Positions 1 to 5,058 of a DNA stretch of 8,921 nucleotides are shown here, piece by piece. The stretch's first letter is position 1. Every line of letters begins with the position of its first letter. The position numbers and the translations under genes are program-made. Source of the stretch: an uncultured Gemmatimonadota bacterium (lineage in GTDB: Bacteria > Gemmatimonadota > Gemmatimonadetes > Gemmatimonadales > GWC2-71-9); assembly GCA_946479825.1 (NCBI GenBank), contig CAMLHU010000074.1, positions 1-8,921 on the forward strand, in the 5' to 3' direction. Below the pieces are notes generated by a model. It had not been told where the DNA came from, ran no database searches, and saw nothing but the letters and a program-made list of their open reading frames with translations.

Positions 1-1
1 C

Positions 2-607
2 GACCTGCGAAAGGGCGACTTCGACGTGCTGATCGGCGTCAACCTGCTGCGCGAGGGGCTCGACCTGCCGGAGGTATCGCTGGTGGCGATCCTCGACGCC
101 GACCAGGAGGGGTTCCTCCGGTCGGACCGCTCGCTCATCCAGACGGTGGGACGCGCGGCCCGCAACGTGAACGGCCTCGCCATCCTCTACGCCGACCGGG
201 TGACGGGCTCGATGCAGCGGGCGCTCGACGAGATGACCCGCCGCCGGACCATCCAGCTGCGGCACAACGCCGAGCACGGCATCACGCCGCGCTCGATCGT
301 GAAGTCGCTGGAAGAGGTGAAGCTGTCCACCCGCGTGGCCGACGCCCGCGCCGAAAAGCCGGCGGGGCGCGAGAAGGCCGCGGCGCATCCCGACCTGCAC
401 GACCCGGCGGAGCGCGCCAAGGCCATGCGGGCGCTGGAACAGCAGATGCGCGAGGCCGCCGCGAACCTCGAGTTCGAGCTGGCGGCGATCCTGCGCGACC
501 AGTTGAACGAGCTGCGGGCCCTCGACGCCCCGGATGTCCGGCGCGGCGGGGCCCCGGCGATGGCGGCGCGCGCCGGCGGCGGGCGCCGCCGGGCGGGGAG
601 ACGCTGA
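2..607 (+). CDS. uvrB: UvrB, excinuclease ABC subunit B (C-terminal part, 5' end outside window)
   Basis: UvrB is the DNA-loading helicase-like subunit of UvrABC nucleotide excision repair in the cytoplasm. It receives DNA from UvrA at a lesion and recruits UvrC for incision. The reading frame is open from base 2 with no start, so the gene is cut by the window edge. About 201 residues are present of a family length near 660-700. Visible parts, in order, are helicase motif V ([20 protein letters not shown]), the [16 protein letters not shown] segment, and motif VI (QTVGRAARN) with its arginine fingers. A C-terminal UVR domain follows (near bases 419-526, with [17 protein letters not shown]), the helical hairpin that binds UvrC. 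After it comes an unusual Arg/Gly/Ala-rich tail (about bases 536-604). The GTG at 26 lies inside motif V and is not a real start. The identification is very secure. Confidence 0.97.
   Translation, partial: DLRKGDFDVLIGVNLLREGLDLPEVSLVAILDADQEGFLRSDRSLIQTVGRAARNVNGLAILYADRVTGSMQRALDEMTRRRTIQLRHNAEHGITPRSIVKSLEEVKLSTRVADARAEKPAGREKAAAHPDLHDPAERAKAMRALEQQMREAAANLEFELAAILRDQLNELRALDAPDVRRGGAPAMAARAGGGRRRAGRR
595..600 (+). promoter_or_regulatory. Shine-Dalgarno GGGGAG fixing the tsaE start
   Basis: GGGGAG ends 8 nt before the ATG at 609. This supports 609 as the tsaE start over the in-frame ATG at 534, which lies inside the uvrB tail codons and would add 25 low-complexity residues with no family match. 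The site is embedded in the last uvrB codons, so translation of the two genes is probably coupled. Confidence 0.65.
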
Positions 608-608
608 G

Positions 609-1016
609 ATGCCGGAATATTCCGAGAGCGAACTGGCGGCCTGGGGCGAGCGGCTCGGCGCGGGCCTCCCGCCCGGCGCGGTGCTCACGTTCGAGGGGGA
701 GCTCGGGGCGGGGAAGACCACGCTCATCCAGGCCATCGCCCGCGGGCTTGGCGTGACGATCCCGGCCACGAGCCCGACCTACAACCTGGTGCACCGGTAT
801 GACGGGCGCCGCGGGACCGTGTTCCACCTCGACTGCTACCGGCTGCGGCACCCCGACGAGGCCGGCGACCTCGACTGGGAAGGGCTCATCAAGGACGGCG
901 ACGCCATCCTGATCGAGTGGCCCGAGAAGGCGGGGGCGTGGGTGCCTCCCGCCACCCACCGACTGACGCTGCGCCACGTGGACGATCCCGCGCGGCGCGC
1001 CGTGGAGATCCGCTAG
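609..1016 (+). CDS. tsaE: TsaE, tRNA t6A37 biosynthesis ATPase
   Basis: TsaE is the small P-loop ATPase that works with TsaB and TsaD to put threonylcarbamoyl on A37 of ANN-decoding tRNAs. The protein is 135 residues, within the usual 130-160. The Walker A loop is at residues 30-38 (GELGAGKTT). It is followed by the family motif TSPTYNLVHRY (54-64), then FHLDCYRL (72-79) and the C-terminal IEWPEK (102-107). There is no signal peptide or membrane segment, so it is cytoplasmic. The start at 609 is chosen because it has GGGGAG 8 nt upstream, begins 1 nt after the uvrB stop, and gives the family-typical N-terminus before strand 1 (VLTFEGELGAGK). tsaB follows with no gap (TAG then ATG), consistent with coexpression of two partners. 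Identification is secure. Confidence 0.95.
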   Translation: MPEYSESELAAWGERLGAGLPPGAVLTFEGELGAGKTTLIQAIARGLGVTIPATSPTYNLVHRYDGRRGTVFHLDCYRLRHPDEAGDLDWEGLIKDGDAILIEWPEKAGAWVPPATHRLTLRHVDDPARRAVEIR

Positions 1017-1730
1017 ATGTGGCTCGCGATCGATACCTCCGGTGACCGCGCCGCGGTGGCGGTCGGCGACGCGGCGGGCCCGCGCGCCGAGCGCTCGCTC
1101 GTGGGGGCGCGGCAACACGCCGGCCAATTGCTGCCCCTGATCGACCGCCTGCTCGACGAGGCCGGCGCCACGCCGGGCGCGCTCGACGGGATCCTCCTGG
1201 CCGACGGTCCCGGGAGCTTCACCGGGCTCCGGGTCGGGGCGTCGGTCGCCAAGGCGCTGGCGGTGGCGCGGGGGCTCGAGGTCCGCACCGCGCCGGCGCT
1301 CCAGCTCTTCGCCGCCGGGGCGCTCCCGCCGCATCGCGGTCCGGTCCTGTCGGTGATGGACGCGCTCCGCGGCGACGTGTACGCCGCGGCGTACGAGGTG
1401 GGACCGGGCGTGCTCACGGTGGTGCAGCCGCCGACCGTCGTGGCGTCCACCGCGGCCGCGGCGCTGGTGCCGAAGGGCGCCGGGGTGGTGGGGACGGCGA
1501 GCGAGGCCACGCTCGCCGCGCTGGCGCACGAGGTCGGCGGCCCGCGGCTCGCGCTCCCCGCCTCCACCGCCGTGGCGCTGCTCGAGCTCCTCGGCCGGCC
1601 CGGGGCGCTCAAGCCCGTCGCGGACGTCGGCACCTGGGAGCCCGTGTACGGGCGGCCGGCGGAGGCCCAGCGGAAGTGGGAGGAGGCCCATGGACGCCCG
1701 CTATCGGCTCCGCCCCCCGACGCCGGCTGA
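1017..1730 (+). CDS. tsaB: TsaB, tRNA t6A37 biosynthesis scaffold (YeaZ family)
   Basis: TsaB is an ASKHA-fold, catalytically inactive paralogue of TsaD. It dimerises with TsaD and recruits TsaE in the t6A37 complex. The protein is 237 residues, the usual length. The N-terminus MWLAIDTSG is the typical first strand (LAIDTS). The hallmark GPGSFTGLRVG is at residues 64-74, and the family segment SVMDALRGDVYAAAY is at 112-126. The C-terminal end VYGRPAEAQRKWE (211-223) matches the usual TsaB tail. The gene starts directly after the tsaE stop, with GGAG at 1004-1007, 9 nt upstream. Its last 41 nt overlap the start of rimI in another frame. TsaD itself, the enzyme that transfers the threonylcarbamoyl group, is not encoded here and must lie elsewhere. 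Confidence 0.95.
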   Translation: MWLAIDTSGDRAAVAVGDAAGPRAERSLVGARQHAGQLLPLIDRLLDEAGATPGALDGILLADGPGSFTGLRVGASVAKALAVARGLEVRTAPALQLFAAGALPPHRGPVLSVMDALRGDVYAAAYEVGPGVLTVVQPPTVVASTAAAALVPKGAGVVGTASEATLAALAHEVGGPRLALPASTAVALLELLGRPGALKPVADVGTWEPVYGRPAEAQRKWEEAHGRPLSAPPPDAG

Positions 1731-2151
1731 CGCGGCGCCGCTCGCGCGGATCGAGCGCGCGGCGTTCACCGACCCGTGGAGCGAGGCGAGTCTTCGCGAC
1801 GCGCTGAGCTCGATCACCGGGTTCGGCATCGTCGCCGAGACCGGCGACGCGCAGCCGGTCGGGTACATCCTCTGCCGGGCCGTGGCGGGCGAAGGCGAGG
1901 TGCTCAACCTCGCGGTCGATCCGGCGCACCGGCGGCGGGGACTGGCCCGGGCGCTGCTGGAGGCGGCGCTGGCGCGGTTCCGCGCCGGTCGCGTCGGGCG
2001 GGTCTACCTGGAGGTGCGGGAGTCCAACGCGGCGGCGATCGCCCTGTACCGCTCGGCGGGGTTTCTGGTGCAGGGGCGGCGGGAGCGGTACTACCACCGC
2101 CCGGAGGAGGCGGCGCTGGTCCTGAGCCGGGCAGAAAACGGGCCTGCGTAA
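1690..2151 (+). CDS. rimI: RimI-like ribosomal-protein N-acetyltransferase (GNAT family)
   Basis: This GNAT-fold enzyme uses acetyl-CoA. The named family member acetylates the N-terminus of ribosomal protein S18, though the substrate here is inferred. It has 153 residues, typical for RimI. The acetyl-CoA pyrophosphate-binding loop is HRRRGLA (80-86), preceded by the strand EVLNLAVDP (70-78). The catalytic pair seen in E. coli RimI appears with the right spacing: Glu108 in YLEVRESN and Tyr120 in ALYRSAGF. The C-terminal RRERYYHRPEEAALVLSR (130-147) is also a RimI signature. The start at 1690 gives the usual YRLRPPTPAD opening. A purine-rich tract lies at 1678-1686 (GGAGG at 1679-1683, 6 nt spacing). 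The tsaB-rimI neighbourhood is common across bacteria. No obvious terminator follows. Confidence 0.93.
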   Translation: MDARYRLRPPTPADAAPLARIERAAFTDPWSEASLRDALSSITGFGIVAETGDAQPVGYILCRAVAGEGEVLNLAVDPAHRRRGLARALLEAALARFRAGRVGRVYLEVRESNAAAIALYRSAGFLVQGRRERYYHRPEEAALVLSRAENGPA

Positions 2152-2170
2152 ATCGGCCCCAAGTGGCGTA

Positions 2171-2188
2171 TGTTTGGTTGACAAAACA
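2171..2188. promoter_or_regulatory. Imperfect 18-bp palindrome over the ssb -35 box, possible operator
   Basis: TGTTTGGTTGACAAAACA is symmetric at 7 of 9 paired positions: the outer five pairs, one mismatch, two more pairs, then a mismatched centre. It completely covers the -35 hexamer at 2178-2183, so a bound protein would block RNA polymerase. The symmetry is seen directly; the operator role and any regulator, for instance LexA since ssb is often SOS-linked, are inference. It does not match a LexA box that I can name with confidence, and AT-rich promoter DNA yields such symmetry by chance. Confidence 0.3.
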
Positions 2189-2206
2189 ACTTGCGATTCC
2201 TATAGT
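2178..2206 (+). promoter_or_regulatory. Strong sigma70-type promoter of ssb
   Basis: A perfect -35 TTGACA (2178-2183) is followed, after exactly 17 nt, by TATAGT (2201-2206), one base off the -10 consensus. The predicted transcription start is near 2213, giving a leader of about 44 nt to the ssb ATG at 2257. The stretch 2171-2210 has 15 G/C of 40, standing out sharply from its GC-rich surroundings. It lies in the only gap between rimI and ssb and so starts a new transcription unit for ssb and the LysM gene. Confidence 0.88.
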
Positions 2207-2256
2207 GTACTCGGGTCCGCTGGATTTCAGGACCTGGACTAGCGCGGGAGCGTCGT

Positions 2257-2748
2257 ATGAGCCGGAGTCTCAACAAGGTCATCCTGATCGGGAACCTCGG
2301 TGCCGATCCGGAGGTGCGCACCACCTCCAACGGCAGCAAGGTGGCCACGCTGTCCCTGGCCACGGGGCGGCAGTGGAAGAACCAGTCGGGGGAGAAGCAG
2401 GAGAAGACCGAGTGGCATCGCGTGGTCCTCTGGAACACGAAGTTCACCACCCTCGCCGACGTCGCGGAGAAGTACTGCCACAAGGGCGACAAGGTGTACG
2501 TCGAGGGGAGCATCGAATACCGCTCGTGGCAGGACCGTGAAGGGCAGACCCGTTACACGACGGAAATCAACGCCCGCGAACTGATCCTCCTGTCGGGCCG
2601 GTCGGGTGCCGGTTCGAGCGAGGGGGGCGAGTCGTTCGCCGCGGCGAAGGCAGGCGCTGCGGCGCCGGCCGGCGCCAAGGAGAAGGACGGCTCGTTCGGG
2701 GACTTCCCGGAGGCGCTCGATGCCGAGGACGATGATCTTCCCTTCTAA
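2257..2748 (+). CDS. ssb: Single-stranded DNA-binding protein SSB
   Basis: SSB coats single-stranded DNA during replication, recombination and repair, and recruits partner enzymes through its C-terminal tip. The protein has 163 residues. The OB fold covers about residues 1-112, opening with MSRSLNKVILIGNLGADPEV and containing the conserved aromatic/His positions Trp40, Trp53-His54 and Trp91. A Gly/Ala/Ser-rich flexible linker follows (113-150). The acidic tip EDDDLPF (157-163) ends the protein and is a near-exact match to the canonical partner-binding tip. GGGAG at 2246-2250, 6 nt from the ATG, is a good ribosome binding site. The gene has its own strong promoter just upstream. Its last 29 nt, which encode the acidic tip, also encode the first residues of the next gene in another frame. 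Identification is secure. Confidence 0.98.
   Translation: MSRSLNKVILIGNLGADPEVRTTSNGSKVATLSLATGRQWKNQSGEKQEKTEWHRVVLWNTKFTTLADVAEKYCHKGDKVYVEGSIEYRSWQDREGQTRYTTEINARELILLSGRSGAGSSEGGESFAAAKAGAAAPAGAKEKDGSFGDFPEALDAEDDDLPF
2709..2713 (+). promoter_or_regulatory. Shine-Dalgarno GGAGG inside ssb, fixing the LysM gene start
   Basis: GGAGG sits 6 nt before the ATG at 2720, an ideal spacing, and lies within the ssb reading frame (Pro-Glu-Ala codons). The alternative ATG at 2732 has only GAGG with 3-nt spacing. The site therefore favours a start at 2720 and implies that ribosomes begin the LysM gene before ssb translation has finished. Confidence 0.6.
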
Positions 2749-3991
2749 GGCGCTCGCGCTGACGATCGGTGTGGCAGCCGCCGCGGTCCCCGCGGCGGCT
2801 GTCGCGCAAAACCCGGCCGTCGCGACCCCCGCTCCCGCCGCTGCGCCCGCCCAGGTCCCGGCGACGCACACGGTGGAGAAGGGGAACACCCTCTGGGGGC
2901 TCGCCCAGCAGTACTTCGGCGACGCGCTCCTGTGGCCGCAGATCTACCGGCTCAACACCGACGTGGTCGAGGACCCGCACTGGATCTATCCGGGCGAGGT
3001 GCTCCGCCTGCACGCCGAGGGTCCGGTGGTGTCGGTCCCCGCCGAGACGACCAAGGTGGCGGTGACGCCGCCGCCCGCGGCGCCGGCGGAGACCGTGGCG
3101 GTGGCGGCCCCGGCCGATACCGCGCACGTGGCGGCGGACACCGCCAAGCCGGCGGCCGAAGCGGCCGCGGCGGCGCCGGCGGAGACCACGGCGGTGGCCG
3201 AGGCGCCCGAGCCGGAAGACACCACGCCGCTCTTCCCGCCGAGCTCCGGGCTCAAGCAGCCGGACGTGATGCAGACGACGTTCGAGGACAACTACCGCCC
3301 GCTCCGGCGCTCCGACTTCTACACGTCGGGCTTCCTGAGCGAGGGGCAGGTCCTGCCGTGGGGGCAGGTGGTCGGCACCGTCACGCCGCTGCAGATCCAC
3401 TCGAGCGGCTACGCCGACGCGGCGATGATCTACGGCCGGATCGCGCTCACGCCCCCGAAGGGCGGCTCGTACCAGGTGGGCGACACCCTCCTCCTGGCGC
3501 GGATCGAGCGGACCGAAAAGGGCTGGGGTGACGTCGTGGTGCCGGTGGGCCTCGCCAAGGTCGTGGACGTGACCCGGGCGCAGAACCAGGCCGTGGTCAT
3601 TTCGCAGTACGGGCCGATCCACAACGGCACGCTGACGCTGATGGCGGAGAAGTTCGTCGATCCGGGCAACGTCCACCCCGAGGCGGTGGCCAACGGGCTC
3701 AAGGGGCACGTCCTCTTCGCCCGCGATCGCGAGGACCTGAAGGGGGCGCAGGCGGTGGTGTTCATCGACCGCGGCAAGGCCGACGGCGTGAAGCAGGGCG
3801 ACCAGTTCGAGGTCCGCCGCCTGCTGCCCGCCCGGAGCGAGTCGGCGGTGGCGCCGGTCCCCGAGGTGGTGGCCGTACTCAAGATCGTGCACGTGCGCGA
3901 CCACTCCGCCACCGGCCGGGTCATCAAGGTGTACTCGCCGGCGTTCGGCGCCGGGTCGCCGGTGCAGCTGATCGCGAGGCTGCCGGGCTGA
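2720..3991 (+). CDS. Exported LysM-domain peptidoglycan-binding protein with uncharacterised C-terminal domain
   Basis: The predicted protein has 423 residues. Residues 1-29 form a Sec signal peptide (basic start, then an Ala/Val-rich core) with a likely cut after AVA, before Gln30. A single LysM domain spans about 49-98 (THTVEKGNTLWGLAQQYFGD, later NTDVV and IYPGEVLRL), expected to bind peptidoglycan N-acetylglucosamine. Residues 100-170 are a Pro/Ala/Glu/Thr-rich disordered linker with two copies of APAETxAV, 31 residues apart. Residues 180-423 form a globular, strand-rich region that I do not recognise as a named enzyme. Its VVFIDRGKADGVKQGDQFEV (346-365) resembles the small beta-barrel repeat found in FlgT C-terminal-like domains. 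No catalytic motif is evident. A structural or tethering role in the periplasm is inferred. Start 2720 is preferred to 2732 on its ribosome binding site. The gene shares the ssb promoter. Confidence 0.85.
   Translation: MPRTMIFPSKALALTIGVAAAAVPAAAVAQNPAVATPAPAAAPAQVPATHTVEKGNTLWGLAQQYFGDALLWPQIYRLNTDVVEDPHWIYPGEVLRLHAEGPVVSVPAETTKVAVTPPPAAPAETVAVAAPADTAHVAADTAKPAAEAAAAAPAETTAVAEAPEPEDTTPLFPPSSGLKQPDVMQTTFEDNYRPLRRSDFYTSGFLSEGQVLPWGQVVGTVTPLQIHSSGYADAAMIYGRIALTPPKGGSYQVGDTLLLARIERTEKGWGDVVVPVGLAKVVDVTRAQNQAVVISQYGPIHNGTLTLMAEKFVDPGNVHPEAVANGLKGHVLFARDREDLKGAQAVVFIDRGKADGVKQGDQFEVRRLLPARSESAVAPVPEVVAVLKIVHVRDHSATGRVIKVYSPAFGAGSPVQLIARLPG
2770..2806 (+). other. Very stable hairpin within the LysM signal-peptide codons, just after the ssb stop
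   Basis: Bases 2775-2786 and 2790-2801 are perfect 12-bp inverse complements around a 3-nt TCC loop. The stem extends by five more pairs on the outside (2770-2774 with 2802-2806) if G-U pairs are allowed. It begins 21 nt after the ssb stop codon and lies about 50 nt into the LysM gene. No U-tract follows, so it is not a classical intrinsic terminator. Alternating Ala codons (GCC/GCG) partly explain the symmetry. A role in damping translation or readthrough from ssb is inference. Confidence 0.5.
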
Positions 3992-4014
3992 GGTCCGCCG
4001 GTGGGCCAGAGTCG

Positions 4015-4054
4015 GACGGCGCGGCGGGTCGGGGTTCCGATCCGCCGCGCCGTC
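4015..4054 (+). terminator. Terminator-like 18-bp hairpin after the LysM gene
   Basis: Arms 4015-4030 and 4039-4054 pair over 16 bp with a single G-U wobble. Two further G-C pairs inside close a GGTT tetraloop, giving an 18-bp, mostly GC stem. It starts 24 nt after the LysM stop codon in the 116-nt gap before the epimerase. There is no T-run afterwards; instead a tandem GTTCGGG duplication follows at 4057-4070. This fits the U-poor terminators reported from GC-rich genomes, but termination is inferred from position and stability alone. Confidence 0.6.
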
Positions 4055-4095
4055 GCGTTCGGGGTTCGGGGTGTCACCGCGGCCCCCGCTCCGGC

Positions 4096-4101
4096 TAGAT
4101 T
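4096..4101 (+). promoter_or_regulatory. Candidate -10 element (TAGATT) of a leaderless promoter for the epimerase-tol operon
   Basis: TAGATT fits the TAnnnT core of a -10 box and ends exactly 6 nt before the ATG at 4108, so transcription would start on the A of the start codon. No Shine-Dalgarno sequence lies upstream of that ATG. The TAG of this element is also an in-frame stop, so translation cannot begin further upstream. No strong -35 is visible at the proper distance; a weak GTGTCA lies at 4071-4076. Confidence 0.45.
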
Positions 4102-4107
4102 TCGCGC

Positions 4108-5058
4108 ATGACCAAGCGCGTGCTCGTGGCCGGCGGCGCCGGCTTCATCGGCTCCCACATCGCCGAGGCGTTCCTCGCGGCGGGGTGGGACGTCACGGTC
4201 CTGGACGACCTCTCCACCGGCAAGGCGCGGAACGTCCCGGCCGGCGTCCCGCTGCTCCGGCTCGACGCGCGCTCGCCCGAGGCGCGCGAGGCGGTGGCGA
4301 CCGGAACGTTCGACCTGCTCAACGTGCAGGCGGCGCAGGTGGACGTCCGGGTGTCGGTGCGCGACCCGATGCGCGACCTGAGCATCAACGTGCTCGGGCT
4401 GGTCAACCTGCTCGAGGGGGCGGCCGCGGGGGGCGTGCGACGGGTGGTGTTCGCGTCGAGCGGCGGGGTGCTCTACGGCGAGGCCGGCACGATCCCCACC
4501 GGCGAGCGGGCGCCGAAGCAGCCGATCTCGCCCTACGGCGTGAGCAAGCTCGCCGGCGAGCACGCGCTCCGCGTGCTCGGCACGCTCCGCGGGTTCGAGG
4601 TGGCGGCGCTCCGGTACGCCAACGTGTACGGCCCGCGCCAGGATCCGTCGGGCGAGGCGGGCGTGGTGTCCATCTTCACCGGGCGGGCGCTCCGCGGGGA
4701 GCCGCTCACCATCTTCGGCGACGGGCGCCAGACCCGCGACTACGTGTTCGTCCGCGACGTGGCGCAGGCCAACTTCCTGGCCGGCACCGCCCCCCTGCCG
4801 GCCGCGGCCGACCACGACGACATCGCGTTCAACGTGGGCACCGGCGTCGAGCGCTCGGTGCTCGACCTGGTGGCCGCGGTCGGGCGCGCCACCGGCACCC
4901 GTCCCGCGGCGACCCACGCCGAGGCGCGCGCCGGCGAACTCGCCCGCAGCGCGCTCGACGCCACCCGCGCGCGGACGCTGCTCGGCTGGACCCCGGCGAC
5001 CTCATTTGAAGCGGGCCTCGAGGCCCTGGTGACCTGGATGCGGACGGAGGCACGGTGA
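4108..5058 (+). CDS. NAD-dependent epimerase/dehydratase, UDP-glucose 4-epimerase-like (extended SDR)
   Basis: This 316-residue protein has the full extended short-chain dehydrogenase layout. The N-terminal Rossmann nucleotide-binding loop is GGAGFIGSH (9-17). The acidic residues Asp33-Asp34 at the end of strand 2 suit NAD(H). The catalytic set is Ser117/118 in the ASSGGVLYG segment and YGVSK (Tyr143, Lys147). Sugar-nucleotide-binding signatures follow: RYANVYGPRQDP (169-180), the GDGRQTRDYVFVRDVAQA stretch (204-221) and FNVGTG (241-246). The likely reaction is C4 epimerisation of a UDP-hexose or uronate for surface polysaccharide, but the exact substrate cannot be read from sequence. The motif often seen as NHHAAQ in relatives reads NVQAAQ here (72-77). 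The start is forced by an in-frame TAG at 4096. The stop overlaps tolQ by 4 nt, so it appears to be the first gene of the Tol-Pal operon. Confidence 0.88.
   Translation: MTKRVLVAGGAGFIGSHIAEAFLAAGWDVTVLDDLSTGKARNVPAGVPLLRLDARSPEAREAVATGTFDLLNVQAAQVDVRVSVRDPMRDLSINVLGLVNLLEGAAAGGVRRVVFASSGGVLYGEAGTIPTGERAPKQPISPYGVSKLAGEHALRVLGTLRGFEVAALRYANVYGPRQDPSGEAGVVSIFTGRALRGEPLTIFGDGRQTRDYVFVRDVAQANFLAGTAPLPAAADHDDIAFNVGTGVERSVLDLVAAVGRATGTRPAATHAEARAGELARSALDATRARTLLGWTPATSFEAGLEALVTWMRTEAR

Noticed and set aside
534..608. Upstream in-frame ATG that would lengthen TsaE by 25 residues
   Set aside because: The extra residues are low-complexity and come from uvrB tail codons. The ATG at 609 has a good ribosome binding site and gives the family-typical N-terminus.
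282..1691. 469-codon open frame on the - strand opposite uvrB, tsaE and tsaB
   Set aside because: Shadow of three well-recognised + strand genes, with an Arg/Gly/Pro-biased composition and no family motif.
2140..2159. GGGCC/GGCCC inverted repeat around the rimI stop as a terminator
   Set aside because: Only 5 bp of stem with a 10-nt loop and no T-run; too weak to call.
2606..2719. Upstream in-frame start that would lengthen the LysM protein by 38 residues
   Set aside because: It would bury the signal peptide behind an Arg-rich segment read from ssb DNA. The start at 2720 has an ideal ribosome binding site and exposes the signal peptide.
3077..3187. Exact 18-nt direct repeat (copies at 3077-3094 and 3170-3187)
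   Set aside because: It encodes APAET twice in the low-complexity linker of the LysM protein and is explained by that composition; there is no sign of a mobile or regulatory repeat.
2567..4917. Two long - strand open frames (2567-3904 and 3430-4917) opposite the LysM and epimerase genes
   Set aside because: They overlap each other and two clear + strand genes. Their Arg/His/Gly-rich composition is typical of antisense reading of GC-rich codons.
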